Below are positions 42,752 to 53,223 of a stretch of 56,345 nucleotides of DNA, in pieces. How positions within the stretch are numbered: position 1 is the first letter of the stretch; every line of letters begins with the position of its first letter. The notes beneath the pieces were generated by a model. It searched no databases. It was not told the DNA's origin and saw only the letters and a list, made by a program, of their open reading frames with translations. Source of the DNA: Fodinibius sp050117475 (GTDB taxonomy: Bacteria > Bacteroidota > Rhodothermia > Balneolales > Balneolaceae); contig JASFMR010000008.1 in the NCBI GenBank assembly GCA_050117475.1, positions 1-56,345 on the forward strand, read 5' to 3'. The translations under genes and the position numbers were made by a program.

Positions 42752-43378
42752 TTAGTAGTAAGAATCTTCGCTTTTTAATCCCCAATATTTTATCAGGATA
42801 AAACCTACAAGCATACCACCTAAATGAGCAAAGTGGGCAACACCTGAATTCGTGCGGCTAATACCGCTAAATAGCTCAATAGCACCGAAAATAGCTACAA
42901 AATATTTGGCTTTGATAGGTATTGGCGGAAAAATAAACATAATGATGCGATTTGGAAACATCATGCCAAATGCCAAAAGAATCCCGTAAACAGCTCCAGA
43001 AGCGCCGAGCGTCGGAGCACTTGCTCCTATAAGCATGTGCAAAGCGGCAGCCCCAATGCCGGTTAAAAAATAATAGATCGTAAATCTTCGGGTTCCCCAA
43101 AAATTTTCTATGGATTGCCCGAACATCCAAAGCGCAAAGAGATTAAAGAAAATGTGCGCAAAACCGGCGTGCATAAACATATAAGTGACCACTTGCCAAA
43201 TATGGAAATAGCCGCTGCCTACCGGGTATAACGGACCATAATGTTGCAATATAGGTCCTATCCTGGGAGTAAATGTTGCAACAAAAACCAGCACATTAAC
43301 GATCAGCAGGTGTTTGACCGCCGGCGGGAAAATCGAAAATTGAGTATTGGGACTGTAATTCGATGATTGATAATTCAA
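42752..43378 (-). CDS. Rhomboid family intramembrane serine protease (short form)
   Basis: A 208-residue rhomboid with six helices and no long tail. It has the HAGFAHIFFNLFALWMFG stretch, the catalytic Ser in GASGAVYGI, and the His in FAHLGGMLVGF. It resembles the next gene enough to suggest tandem duplication, but differs in its ends and in the lack of the long C-terminal tail. Confidence 0.92.
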   Translation of the reverse strand: MNYQSSNYSPNTQFSIFPPAVKHLLIVNVLVFVATFTPRIGPILQHYGPLYPVGSGYFHIWQVVTYMFMHAGFAHIFFNLFALWMFGQSIENFWGTRRFTIYYFLTGIGAAALHMLIGASAPTLGASGAVYGILLAFGMMFPNRIIMFIFPPIPIKAKYFVAIFGAIELFSGISRTNSGVAHFAHLGGMLVGFILIKYWGLKSEDSYY

Positions 43379-43476
43379 GAATATTAGCTATTAATTTTCA
43401 TTTTTCTTTTCTGAAGGAATATACGGTTCCTGCGGATGAATTCTAATACACGAAACGTACAGGCTTAATAATTGTT

Positions 43477-45003
43477 TCAAGAAACGAGATTAGGATTTTT
43501 AATTTCAGGCTTCCGTTGTAACATATATCTTTGAATTCTATGGAAACAATTGATCCCACTTAATGTAACACCCGGTATGCCCTGGCCTGGAAAAACAGTG
43601 TCACCACACAGAAATAGGCCGACAAAAGGTGTTTGGGTAGGTGTCCAGTCCAACAATGAACGTTCCATACTTTGCGGAATACCCCCAACCCGACCTTTCC
43701 GGCGATATACCCAGTTTTGCCAGGTTAAAGGAGTAGCAGCAAATCTTTTTACGATCTCCGATTCTTTAAATCCCGGCAACTTTTCTTCCAGTTGCCGAGT
43801 AACAAAAGATGTCAATAATTGTTTCCGACTTTTGTAATCTTCTTCATTATCAATAAACCATCCTCCCGGTTGGGTATGCATGGATATGTTTAACACACGA
43901 TGCCCCTTTTTTGCTCTTTTAACGTCATCGGGATGAGATAAAGATACAAATATCGAATTTGATCCGGTCAAATCATCGCCGGGTCGATCAAAATGCAACT
44001 GGTGATGCAGAGGCAGTGCATCAGGATAACAGTCATTGGTGACCATACCTATTGTAAAAGCGCCCCATGCCTGTTTATATTTCTGCGATTTCTGTACAAA
44101 ATAACGACGAATGTTATTTATGGTTATCGACGGCATATTCCAAACCGGCACATTGGAAACTACAACGGGAGTCGTAAATGTTTCGGATGCCGTATTCACC
44201 GCATATCCCCCTTTTGTAACGGCAATGCACTCAACAGGCGATTTTGTTTTAATGGCACCCTCACGTGCAATAATAAAGTTGCCAATCTCCTCGACCATAT
44301 TTATAAGTCCGCCGGGCACGTAAAAGTTAGAATAGTTCGTATAAGTCAGACCTGCTGCTCCGAACAAAAAAGGGGTATCTTTAGCTTTTGACTGGGCCGT
44401 AATCATAAGCTGCTCATTGACAAATTTCTCAAATTTCGGGCTATCCACCCTTAAATCCTGCATCACTCTTGCCACTGATTTTAATGCATATGGCAATATC
44501 CAGAAATCGAGTGCACTGTTATTTTTAATTAATTCCAAAAGGTCCTTAAAAGAGGCAGGAGGAAAAAAATTATTGTTCAGGGAAATCCTCCACACAGCGT
44601 CAGAAACAATAAAAGCCAACTCCCAAAATTTTTGCTGCCGTTTAATATCCCCAAAGACCCTACCGGCCTCATTAATCCATTGCTCCCGATCTTTATACCG
44701 TGTAATAATATGCCCATCCAAGTGTACCTGCATACTGGGCAGAAGTTCTTCACGGGGAATATGAATACCGGTCTGTTGTTCCAAGTATCGAAGCGGTTGA
44801 TATTTATCAAAGCCAATAAGCGTTGTTGCCCCTGTTTCGAACCAATAACCCTGGCGGTAATAAGATGAACTGCAGCCTCCTAAAGCGTGTGCAGCTTCCA
44901 ATACCAGCACCTTATAATTTTCATTAGCCAGCAGGGCTGCCGTGGTTAATCCACCCATGCCGCTTCCTACTACTATTATGTCATATGCATTGGCCGTGTC
45001 CAT
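43477..45003 (-). CDS. FAD-dependent oxidoreductase, phytoene desaturase/carotenoid isomerase-like
   Basis: A 508-residue flavoprotein. The dinucleotide-binding motif is IIVVGSGMGGLTTAALLA (about residues 9-26), followed by VLVLEAAHALGGCSSSY. The C-terminal FAD motif is FLCGDTVFPGQGIPGVTLSG. These ends match the CrtI/CrtISO/retinol-saturase superfamily, acting on long polyenes. The exact substrate cannot be told, and no other carotenoid gene is nearby. It stands alone between glnN and the rhomboid pair. Confidence 0.88.
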   Translation of the reverse strand: MDTANAYDIIVVGSGMGGLTTAALLANENYKVLVLEAAHALGGCSSSYYRQGYWFETGATTLIGFDKYQPLRYLEQQTGIHIPREELLPSMQVHLDGHIITRYKDREQWINEAGRVFGDIKRQQKFWELAFIVSDAVWRISLNNNFFPPASFKDLLELIKNNSALDFWILPYALKSVARVMQDLRVDSPKFEKFVNEQLMITAQSKAKDTPFLFGAAGLTYTNYSNFYVPGGLINMVEEIGNFIIAREGAIKTKSPVECIAVTKGGYAVNTASETFTTPVVVSNVPVWNMPSITINNIRRYFVQKSQKYKQAWGAFTIGMVTNDCYPDALPLHHQLHFDRPGDDLTGSNSIFVSLSHPDDVKRAKKGHRVLNISMHTQPGGWFIDNEEDYKSRKQLLTSFVTRQLEEKLPGFKESEIVKRFAATPLTWQNWVYRRKGRVGGIPQSMERSLLDWTPTQTPFVGLFLCGDTVFPGQGIPGVTLSGINCFHRIQRYMLQRKPEIKNPNLVS

Positions 45004-45061
45004 AATGAGCTAAAAACACGAATACAGGTATGGTAGGTTCCCTAAATTGCGAAATAAAAAA

Positions 45062-45084
45062 GGCGGCTCCTTTAAGAAGCCGCC
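45062..45084 (-). terminator. Terminator of glnN
   Basis: GGCGGCT (45062-45068) pairs with AGCCGCC (45078-45084) around a nine-base loop. On the minus strand the stem is followed by TTTTTTATTTCG. It lies 25 bases after the glutamine synthetase stop codon. Confidence 0.9.
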
Positions 45085-45109
45085 CTTGCCCAGGCTTGAT
45101 AAACTAGAA

Positions 45110-47293
45110 CTATTTAACGAATAACATCTCGCGATAGATAGGTAACGGCCAGTAATCATCCGCCACATATCGTTCGAGGAAGTCAACAGAATCCCGGATC
45201 TTTGTCATTACAGGAATAACATTTTCCTTAACTTGTTCCGCGCTTTCCATTACCGTATCCCCGTTACATTTGAGTACCGCCTCGCGCAATTCTTCGAGCG
45301 CCTTGTTCAGTTCATTCAACCCATCGTTTACTTTGCGAAGCATCGCTTCTGACCCTTCATGATTAAACTTCATGCCTTCCATACGCTCAACATTCTCGGC
45401 CAATTCATTCATATAACGTACCGCGGCCGGATAGATCATGGTCTTTGCCATAGCTTCGGTCGTATCGGCCTCAATGTTAAGGGTAGTGAGATACTGTTCA
45501 GCCCAGATTTCTTGTCTTGAATGAATTTCTCTTTCATTCAAGACTTTGTGCTTTTCAAACAACTTGATGTTTTTCTCATCCGTCAATCTGGGTAAGGCAT
45601 CCATTGTTGAAGGCAGATTAAGCAAGCCCCGCTTCTCTGCCTCCTTCTTCCAATCGTCAGAGTAACCATCCCCATTGAATATGATGTCCCTAGACTCAGA
45701 AAGAGTTTCTACCAACAAAGAGCCAAGTGCCTTTTCGAGCGACTCTCCATCATCAACCATACCCTCAAGCTTTGTACACATCTCATCAATGGCTTCAGCT
45801 ATAATACTATTCAGCACTACGATAGGGAATGATATCGACTGGCTGGAGCCCACCGCGCGGAATTCAAATTTGTTTCCGGTAAATGCAAACGGCGAGGTCC
45901 GGTTTCTGTCTCCGGCATGTTTGGGCAATGAGGGTAAAACCGGTGAACCTAAACCAAGCAATCCTCCTTTCTTTGATTCCTTGGCCCCACCGTTTAACAG
46001 CTGATTGATAACATCTTCCAACTGCTCACCAATATATGCCGAAATAATAGCCGGAGGCGCCTCATTTGCTCCGAGCCTATGATCGTTACCGGCATGAGCG
46101 ATAGAAATACGCAACAGATCCTGATTTTCGTAAACCCCTTTCAAAACTGCAGTGAAGAAAAAGAGAAACTGCATATTTTCATGTGGACTGTCGCCGGGTT
46201 CCAACAGGTTCATACCTTCGCTGGTACTCATTGACCAGTTCAAGTGTTTTCCACTTCCATTCAAACCATCGAAAGGCTTTTCATGTAAGATACATTCGAG
46301 GCCATATTTCCTGGCAATACGCTTAAGCGTTATCATCATTAACTGCTGATGATCCGCTGCGATATTACAAGTTTCAAAAATAGGAGCAATTTCATATTGG
46401 CTTGGGGCAACCTCATTGTGTCGAGTTTTAACCGGGATTCCCAACCTGTAAAGCTCCCGTTCAGCTTCAAGCATAAATGAAAGTACACGCTCCGGTATAG
46501 ATCCAAAATAATGATCATCAAGCTCCTGTCCCCTTGGAGGTTTAGCACCAACCAATGTTCTTCCAGTAGTCATCAGGTCGGGACGGCGATAGAAAAATTC
46601 CTGATCGACAAGAAAATACTCCTGCTCACATCCAACGGTGGAAGAAACCCGTTTGGCATCAACATCAAATAACTTAAGGGCCCGTTTGGCCTGCTTGTCC
46701 AATGCTTCATTTGAACGTAATAACGGTGTTTTGTGGTCAAGTGCTTCGCCTGTCCAGGAAGCAAAAGCAGTTGGAATACAAAGGTACGAACCATTTTGGT
46801 TCTCCATAATAAAAGCCGGTGAAGTAGGATCCCATGCAGTATACCCGCGGGCCTCGAATGTTTGCCTTAATCCGCCACTCGGAAAACTGGATGCGTCGGG
46901 TTCACCTTGAATCAAGTCTTTTCCTGAAAACTCGGCAATTGCACCACCACCCTGATTGGGAGTAATAAAACTGTCATGTTTTTCGGCAGTAAGCCCCGTT
47001 AACGGTTGAAACCAGTGCGTGAAGTGAGTAGCACCTTTATCCATGGCCCAATCTTTCATAGCTACAGCCACAGCATCGGCTACTTCCGGGTTGAGTTCCA
47101 CCCCCTCCAGAATCGTCTTTTCAAGATCCTTCCATATCACTTTGGGTAGCCGCTCTTTAAGATCCTCTTTTTGAAGCGTATTCTCGCCAAATATCTCGGT
47201 AACATTCATTGATTTGGTGGATTCCCCATTTGGCTTAGGCGACCAATTGCGTGCCGCAGCCAAAGTATCGTAACGTCTGATTGCTTTTGTCAT
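45110..47293 (-). CDS. glnN: Glutamine synthetase type III
   Basis: A 727-residue enzyme, the length typical of the GSIII family, that makes glutamine from glutamate, ammonia and ATP. N-terminal FGENTLQKEDLKERLPK and GGLRQTFEARGYTAWDP are GSIII stretches. The catalytic part includes EVAPSQYEIAPIFE, GSGKHLNWSMS and NRTSPFAFTGNKFEFRAVGS. The C-terminal 150 residues are helical. It is transcribed alone. The 260-base upstream region is very AT-rich; I see no clear promoter or nitrogen-control site there. Confidence 0.97.
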   Translation of the reverse strand: MTKAIRRYDTLAAARNWSPKPNGESTKSMNVTEIFGENTLQKEDLKERLPKVIWKDLEKTILEGVELNPEVADAVAVAMKDWAMDKGATHFTHWFQPLTGLTAEKHDSFITPNQGGGAIAEFSGKDLIQGEPDASSFPSGGLRQTFEARGYTAWDPTSPAFIMENQNGSYLCIPTAFASWTGEALDHKTPLLRSNEALDKQAKRALKLFDVDAKRVSSTVGCEQEYFLVDQEFFYRRPDLMTTGRTLVGAKPPRGQELDDHYFGSIPERVLSFMLEAERELYRLGIPVKTRHNEVAPSQYEIAPIFETCNIAADHQQLMMITLKRIARKYGLECILHEKPFDGLNGSGKHLNWSMSTSEGMNLLEPGDSPHENMQFLFFFTAVLKGVYENQDLLRISIAHAGNDHRLGANEAPPAIISAYIGEQLEDVINQLLNGGAKESKKGGLLGLGSPVLPSLPKHAGDRNRTSPFAFTGNKFEFRAVGSSQSISFPIVVLNSIIAEAIDEMCTKLEGMVDDGESLEKALGSLLVETLSESRDIIFNGDGYSDDWKKEAEKRGLLNLPSTMDALPRLTDEKNIKLFEKHKVLNEREIHSRQEIWAEQYLTTLNIEADTTEAMAKTMIYPAAVRYMNELAENVERMEGMKFNHEGSEAMLRKVNDGLNELNKALEELREAVLKCNGDTVMESAEQVKENVIPVMTKIRDSVDFLERYVADDYWPLPIYREMLFVK

Positions 47294-47571
47294 CGAATTT
47301 AGCTGAAGGTTTGTTTAAAATTTAAATTGCTTTTAAAATAAAGCATTGTGCGTTTTTAACAAAAAAAAATTAATGAAATATTTATTAACATTTTATTTAT
47401 AAAACCTTAATTAAGTTTAAAACTTATTTTTTTAGATAAAAAATTATTTATTCCGAATAATGACTAAAAAATTAACCGACAATTGGTTTATAACTTGTTT
47501 TTTTAAGCGTTGGATTTATTGCTATAATTGGTGCTGAACTTTTCCACAACCTTATGCCTTTAAAAATCCAT

Positions 47572-48468
47572 ATGAGTGAACCATCAAAACTAAAATTTTG
47601 GATTCAGGCTGCGCGCCCCCAAACACTTCCGGCTGCTTTTGTACCCGTCTGCGTCGGAGTTGCTCTGGCTATCCATGATCATCGCTTTGACCTGTTCCCC
47701 AGTTTGGTAGCTCTGCTTTGCGCTTTCCTCATTCAGATCGGGACTAACTTCGCCAATGATTATTTTGATTTTAAGAATGGTGCGGATACAGAAGATCGTA
47801 TTGGATTTGAACGAGCGACCTCCAAGGGTTATATCTCGGCAAAAGGCATGCGAAATGCTACTGTACTTACAATGGGGTTGGCCTTTGTTTTGGGCTTATA
47901 TCTTGTATGGCATGCGGGGTGGGTAATTTTTTGGATTGGAGTGCTTTCACTCATTTGTGGAATTCTTTATACCGGCGGGCCATTTCCTCTGGGATATAAT
48001 GGGCTGGGCGATTTATTTGTTTTTATCTTTTTTGGCATAGTTGCAGTAATGGGTACTTACTATGTTAATGCTTTGCAATGGAGCACTGCCTCCTTCTGGG
48101 CTTCGCTTGCAGTAGGGGCTCTCTCCACGAATATACTGGTTGTGAATAACCTCCGTGATATCGAACAGGATGGTCCTGCCGGGAAAAATACACTGGGGGT
48201 ATTATTCGGTGAAAATGTTTTGCGATGGGAATACCTTTTAATGCTTATTATTGCGTTGGCTATTCCGCCTCATTTTTATTTTCGGCTAAGCTATAGCTTG
48301 CTAATTTTTGTGCCCTACCTCACGATACCGATTGCCGGAATTTTAGTACGCAAAATCTGGATCGAAGATAATAAAAGAAAGTTAAACAAGGCACTGAAAC
48401 AAACGGCTCTCTTTATGACCCTTTTTGGAATATTATTCAGTTTTGGCATAGTTGTTGATCTGTTATGA
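47572..48468 (+). CDS. menA: 1,4-dihydroxy-2-naphthoate polyprenyltransferase
   Basis: A 298-residue membrane enzyme with about eight helices that prenylates dihydroxynaphthoate in menaquinone synthesis. RPQTLPAAFVPV starts the family. The aspartate-rich motif is NDYFDFKNGADTEDR and the second is NNLRDIEQDGPAGKNTL. I prefer the ATG at 47572; an ATG at 47554 in frame adds six residues. It starts a plus-strand men cluster and overlaps menC by four bases. Confidence 0.95.
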   Translation: MSEPSKLKFWIQAARPQTLPAAFVPVCVGVALAIHDHRFDLFPSLVALLCAFLIQIGTNFANDYFDFKNGADTEDRIGFERATSKGYISAKGMRNATVLTMGLAFVLGLYLVWHAGWVIFWIGVLSLICGILYTGGPFPLGYNGLGDLFVFIFFGIVAVMGTYYVNALQWSTASFWASLAVGALSTNILVVNNLRDIEQDGPAGKNTLGVLFGENVLRWEYLLMLIIALAIPPHFYFRLSYSLLIFVPYLTIPIAGILVRKIWIEDNKRKLNKALKQTALFMTLFGILFSFGIVVDLL

Positions 48469-49547
48469 AGCTTCATGCCTATAGATATCGGCTCCCCTTT
48501 GCTAACCCATTGGTAACCAGCAAAACTGCGTTTAGATATCGAGAAGGATTATTCCTTGAGGCTGTAACAGGCAAGTTAAACTTTTTTGCTGAAGCAGCCC
48601 CCCTGCCCGGTTATTCGGTGGAATCCATTGAAGAAGTTGTGCAATTAGTGCACAACACTAAAAGAGAGATTGTTGCAGCCTTGGCAACGGTAGACCCGAT
48701 AGCCTCACTGGAACGCCTTTATAATGAAAAACTAAAAACAACTGTATCATTGCAGTTTGCCCTTGATACCCTGGCCTATCAAATTGAAGCCACACAAAGT
48801 AGTACACCTTTACAAAAATATTTGTTTCATGATGCCCAGGCACAAATTCCCGCCAATACGATCGTTTCGCTCCAAAAATCAAACTTTTTACAGGAAATAG
48901 AAAATAAAACTGAAGAGGGGTTTAATACGTTAAAATTTAAAGTCGGAATCGAATTTGAACAAGAATTCAAGCGGCTCCGAACGATACGATCAAAATTTCC
49001 CGATTTAGTTATTAGGGTCGACGCAAACCAAGCTTGGTCTTTAGCTGAAGCCATGAGAAACTGTGAAAAACTAGCCGATATACATGCCGAATATTGTGAA
49101 GAACCTGTAATCGAGGCTACTCCAAAGAATTTTGAAGTTTTGTCACAGCATTGCAACCTTCCACTGGCTATAGATGAATCGGTGTTAAAAACAGATTTTT
49201 GGCCTAACTTGCTACCCTTTAGTTCCTATATCATTCTAAAGCCTATGCTTTTAGGCAGTTTTAAAAGAATTTTTGAAACAAAACGTCTGGCCGATACTCA
49301 TGAAAATAAGACGGTTATAACAACAAGTCTCGAAAGTGGCATCGGCCGGGCTATGACGACAATTCTGGCTTCAGGAATAGGGGCACCTGCAACAGCCCAT
49401 GGTTTAGCAACCGGATCTTTGCTGGGGCGCGATGTTCATTCTAAATCCATTTATTTTAACCAAGGGGTTTATCAATTGAATAATCAGCTGCGTTCGCTGG
49501 GAATCAATCGGCAAAAACTAGAAGAAGTTTCCACCAATATATTCTAG
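48465..49547 (+). CDS. menC: o-Succinylbenzoate synthase
   Basis: A 360-residue enzyme of the enolase superfamily that dehydrates SHCHC to o-succinylbenzoate. The catalytic lysine is in TLKFKVG. The metal ligands lie in VIRVDANQAW, EYCEEPV and AIDESV, and the second lysine is in IILKPMLLG. Identity as MenC rather than a racemase rests mainly on its place between menA and menE. It overlaps menA by four bases. Confidence 0.93.
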   Translation: MKLHAYRYRLPFANPLVTSKTAFRYREGLFLEAVTGKLNFFAEAAPLPGYSVESIEEVVQLVHNTKREIVAALATVDPIASLERLYNEKLKTTVSLQFALDTLAYQIEATQSSTPLQKYLFHDAQAQIPANTIVSLQKSNFLQEIENKTEEGFNTLKFKVGIEFEQEFKRLRTIRSKFPDLVIRVDANQAWSLAEAMRNCEKLADIHAEYCEEPVIEATPKNFEVLSQHCNLPLAIDESVLKTDFWPNLLPFSSYIILKPMLLGSFKRIFETKRLADTHENKTVITTSLESGIGRAMTTILASGIGAPATAHGLATGSLLGRDVHSKSIYFNQGVYQLNNQLRSLGINRQKLEEVSTNIF

Positions 49548-49550
49548 GGT

Positions 49551-51038
49551 TTGAGGAAAATACACCAAATACCAACGTTCGATACGCCTAAACCGGACAA
49601 CCTTTTTTTGGGGTCCAGCTTCGGACTGCATACTTATGAAGATCTTCGGCAATTTCAACGATTTTTTCTGCAATATCTATTCGATTTTGATCATGACTTT
49701 GACAAAGCTGTAGGATTTCTTGCTGAATCTTCGGATACCCTGGTTTTTGCCATCGCCGCCTGCTGGAACCTTGGAATCCCCTTCGTCACTTATAATCCCA
49801 AAGCACCGGTTGAAGATTTAAAAAAGCAAATAAGCGAGTTTGAGCCGGGCCTTATTTTTACTGAAAAAAGGTTTCTTCCCTTGCTGGAATATGATATGGC
49901 CATTGAAATTAAGGAGTTGGATTTACCCCGTTCTTTAACAATGGATGTAGAGTTGGGATATGCAGCAAAAACTTACAAACCGGACACAAGCCCGGATCAA
50001 ATATTTGGATATTTCTATACCTCGGGTACTTCCGGCACTCCGAAAATTGTCCCCTTAAAACGTCGCCAGATGCTTTTTGCTGCTCAAGCTTCAGCAGAAA
50101 ATTTCAGGCCTCGTGCGAACCATTTTTGGCTTTTATGCATGCCCTTAAACCATATTGGGGGCATTTCTTTGATTTTGCGTTCCATACTCTATGGTTCAGC
50201 CATCTTCAGGATGAAAAGCTTTCATACTAAAATGATTATAACCTTTTTATCTGAAAATAAATTATTCCAGGCTGCATCATTTGTCCCAACGATGCTGAAA
50301 AGATTAATGGACAAACCGGGCTTTAGCGTTCATAATAACTTTAAAGCCATATTGCTTGGCGGCGGACCTATTTATGCTGAGTTGGTCCAACAGGCCAATA
50401 CCAGGGGCATACCATTAGTACCCAGTTATGGCATGACGGAAACTTGTGCTCAGATAGCAGCTAACCCCATATTAAAACCAAGCGGTACTTACGCTCCTAT
50501 GAAAAGCGTTGGCCAGTTATTTTCTCCCAATGAAATAGAAATCCGGGATGAGAAAAACCGACCGCTGGGGATCAATAATTCCGGAGAAATATGGTTAAAA
50601 GGTCCCCAGGTTTTCGATGGATATTTGAATGAAAACAAATCGGATGGTATCGATAAGGAAGGCTGGTTTAAGACAGGGGATTATGGTCATTTGAATGCAA
50701 ATAACCAGTTATTCATCGAATCAAGGCGCTCTGATCTTATCATTACGGGAGGCGAAAACGTATCGCCTTTCGAAATTGAGTCTGAATTGGAAAAAATTCC
50801 CCCTATAACCGAGGCCGCCGTCATCGGTCTACCCGATGAAGAATGGGGCCAGAAGGTCGTGGCTGTTGTCGTTGCTAAAACTCAACAATCGATAAATTCC
50901 GATAAGATCCAGACAGAGCTAAAAAAATATTTGACTGGGTATAAAATTCCCAAAAAGATCATTCAAACTGATTCCCTCCCGCGAACTCACACTGGAAAAA
51001 TTATACGCTCTGAACTGGTGAAATTGTTTGAGAAATGA
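49551..51038 (+). CDS. menE: o-Succinylbenzoate--CoA ligase
   Basis: A 495-residue acyl-adenylate-forming enzyme that activates o-succinylbenzoate with CoA. AMP-binding motifs are YTSGTSGTPKIVPLKR, SYGMTETCAQIAANP and WFKTGDYGHLNANN, and the C-terminal lysine is in PRTHTGKIIRSEL. The start is a TTG at 49551, three bases after the menC stop, as no ATG fits the family N terminus. It ends convergently with purD, 26 bases apart. Other men genes are not in the window. Confidence 0.93.
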   Translation: MRKIHQIPTFDTPKPDNLFLGSSFGLHTYEDLRQFQRFFLQYLFDFDHDFDKAVGFLAESSDTLVFAIAACWNLGIPFVTYNPKAPVEDLKKQISEFEPGLIFTEKRFLPLLEYDMAIEIKELDLPRSLTMDVELGYAAKTYKPDTSPDQIFGYFYTSGTSGTPKIVPLKRRQMLFAAQASAENFRPRANHFWLLCMPLNHIGGISLILRSILYGSAIFRMKSFHTKMIITFLSENKLFQAASFVPTMLKRLMDKPGFSVHNNFKAILLGGGPIYAELVQQANTRGIPLVPSYGMTETCAQIAANPILKPSGTYAPMKSVGQLFSPNEIEIRDEKNRPLGINNSGEIWLKGPQVFDGYLNENKSDGIDKEGWFKTGDYGHLNANNQLFIESRRSDLIITGGENVSPFEIESELEKIPPITEAAVIGLPDEEWGQKVVAVVVAKTQQSINSDKIQTELKKYLTGYKIPKKIIQTDSLPRTHTGKIIRSELVKLFEK

Positions 51039-51064
51039 AATTGACCTAAACCGGTACCATTCTG

Positions 51065-52345
51065 TCAATCAATATGGGCCAGGCCTTTAGCACCGATATC
51101 CGAACGGTAATACATGTTTTCAAAAGATATTTTCTTCACTTCGCTATAAGTATTTCTAATAGCTTCCTGTAATGTATCACCGCCCCCAACAACATTAAGC
51201 ACTCTCCCTCCGTCAGTAATTAATTTTTCTTTCAGGATTTTAGTGCCTGCATGAAAAACAAGGGTATTTTCAGAAATATCATCAAGACCGCTAATTTCTT
51301 TCCCCTTTTCATAATCGAGGGGATAACCTTCCGACGCTAATACTACACAGCACCGGTATTTGTTGTCAACCTTCACTTCTTTCTCTCCCAGCTTTTCATT
51401 GGCTGCGGCATCCAGCAAATCGAGCAAGTCGGATTCCAAAGAAGGAAGTATAGCTTGGCATTCCGGATCCCCAAAACGACAATTGAACTCAACAACTTTA
51501 GGTCCATCTTGTGTAATCATCAAGCCGCAATACAGAATCCCCTTATAGGGATTTCCGTCCAATAACATGGCCGAGATAGTAGGCAAGACAATTTCTTTCT
51601 CCACGATCTGAAGAGTTCGTTCATCAATGACCGGAGCCGGACAATATGCCCCCATCCCACCGGTGTTTAAACCGGTATCTCCTTCACCAATCCGTTTATG
51701 ATCCTGCGCGTAGTGAATGACCCTTGCTGTTGTCCCGTCAGAGATTACAAATACCGAGGCTTCCTCCCCTCTCATAAACTCCTCGACAACAAGTGTTTGA
51801 GCTGCATCCCAAAACCTATCGTCCTTTTTTAGCTCGTCCAGTCTTTTTTTTACCTCTTCCAGGCTCTCGCATATAAAAACTCCTTTACCTCCTGCCAAAC
51901 CATCGGCCTTAAGAACCACCGGAAATTCATCTTTCTGTTTAATCATTTGAAGAGCTTCATCGAATTCATCCCTTCTAAAAGATTCGAAATCAGCTGTGGG
52001 AATGCGATTTTTTTTCATAAACTCGTTGGCAAATTTCTTGCTTCCTTCCAGCTTGGCTGCCACTTTGGATGGGCCAAAAACAGAGTGTCCCTTCTCCTCT
52101 AAAAAATCAGCAATACCCTCAACCAATGGCTTTTCTGGCCCAACAACTGTCAAATCGATTCCATTTTCTTCAATAAATTTAAGAATCAGATCAAAATCGC
52201 CAAGCGGCAGATCGACATTGGTTCCAACCTGGGCTGTGCCCGGATTGCCGGGAGCTATAAATAGCTGTTCTAATTTCGGTGATTTGGCAATGCTCCAGGC
52301 CATTGCATGTTCACGTCCGCCGCTTCCCAATAACAATACATTCAT
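51065..52345 (-). CDS. purD: Phosphoribosylamine--glycine ligase
   Basis: A 426-residue ATP-grasp enzyme that makes GAR in purine synthesis. MNVLLLGSGGREHAMAW is the family start. ATP-grasp parts are FPVVLKADGLAGGKGVF, VEEFMRGEEASVF and the metal-site VVEFNCRFGDPECQ. Length is normal. The gene is alone, 92 bases downstream of tpiA on the same strand. Confidence 0.97.
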   Translation of the reverse strand: MNVLLLGSGGREHAMAWSIAKSPKLEQLFIAPGNPGTAQVGTNVDLPLGDFDLILKFIEENGIDLTVVGPEKPLVEGIADFLEEKGHSVFGPSKVAAKLEGSKKFANEFMKKNRIPTADFESFRRDEFDEALQMIKQKDEFPVVLKADGLAGGKGVFICESLEEVKKRLDELKKDDRFWDAAQTLVVEEFMRGEEASVFVISDGTTARVIHYAQDHKRIGEGDTGLNTGGMGAYCPAPVIDERTLQIVEKEIVLPTISAMLLDGNPYKGILYCGLMITQDGPKVVEFNCRFGDPECQAILPSLESDLLDLLDAAANEKLGEKEVKVDNKYRCCVVLASEGYPLDYEKGKEISGLDDISENTLVFHAGTKILKEKLITDGGRVLNVVGGGDTLQEAIRNTYSEVKKISFENMYYRSDIGAKGLAHID

Positions 52346-52437
52346 AAATTATGGAGTAAATTTACTCAACACTAAATAAGTTAGAAATTTATACTACAAA
52401 AAGGTGCTTTGTTTAATTAAAACTACCAGATTAAGGG

Positions 52438-53223
52438 TTAATAGACTTTATTTTCAGACAGTTCTTTGGCAATCCCAATGATCTCTGTAAAGCTCTCGGC
52501 CTTTAATGAAGCTCCACCAATTAGCCCTCCATCCACATCAGGCTGATCCAACAGTTCTTTAGCATTATAAGGCTTCATGCTCCCCCCATAAAGAATGCGA
52601 ATCCGGTTTGCCATCTTCTTATCATAAAGATCCGACAAAACAGAACGAATCATCTTGTGCATTTTTTGTGCTTGGTCGGGCGTAGCAGTTTCTCCAGTCC
52701 CAATAGCCCAAATTGGTTCATATGCGATAACAATTTTCTCGGCATCATCTTTTTCGACTCTGATGAGTGCTGCTTCAACCTGCTTTCGTACCCGTAGCTG
52801 ATGTTCACCTACTTTACGTTCTTCAAGGGACTCTCCAACACAGATAATCGGTTTCAAATTATCGTCCAGCGCTTTGATAACTTTTGCATTAACAGTCTTA
52901 TCTGTCTCTCCAAAATACTGTCGTCTTTCGGAATGACCCAAAATAACATATTCACAGTTGACCTCTCGTAACATCCGGGTACTTACTTCACCGGTATAAG
53001 CCCCATTATCTTCATAGTGCATATTTTGCGCACCCAGGGCCATTCCTTTCATATCCCGTAATTCAATTGATGCCGTTGTCAGTGAAATCATGGGGGGGCA
53101 AACGAGACCATCCACAGACTCAGGGAACGAGTTACATTTGTCTTGAATACCTTGTAGCAGCGTGGCTGTTTCTTTGGGGCCACAGTTCATTTTCCAGTTT
53201 CCGGCAATTAAAAATCGTCTCAT
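52438..53223 (-). CDS. tpiA: Triosephosphate isomerase
   Basis: A 261-residue glycolytic enzyme. The catalytic residues are Lys of AGNWKMN (residue 11), His of ILGHSERR, and Glu of VIAYEPIWAIGTG. The flexible loop 6 is ATPDQAQ after it, and LYGGSMKP and GGLIGGASL bind the phosphate. The start overlaps the end of the thioredoxin-fold lipoprotein gene by four bases. Confidence 0.97.
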   Translation of the reverse strand: MRRFLIAGNWKMNCGPKETATLLQGIQDKCNSFPESVDGLVCPPMISLTTASIELRDMKGMALGAQNMHYEDNGAYTGEVSTRMLREVNCEYVILGHSERRQYFGETDKTVNAKVIKALDDNLKPIICVGESLEERKVGEHQLRVRKQVEAALIRVEKDDAEKIVIAYEPIWAIGTGETATPDQAQKMHKMIRSVLSDLYDKKMANRIRILYGGSMKPYNAKELLDQPDVDGGLIGGASLKAESFTEIIGIAKELSENKVY

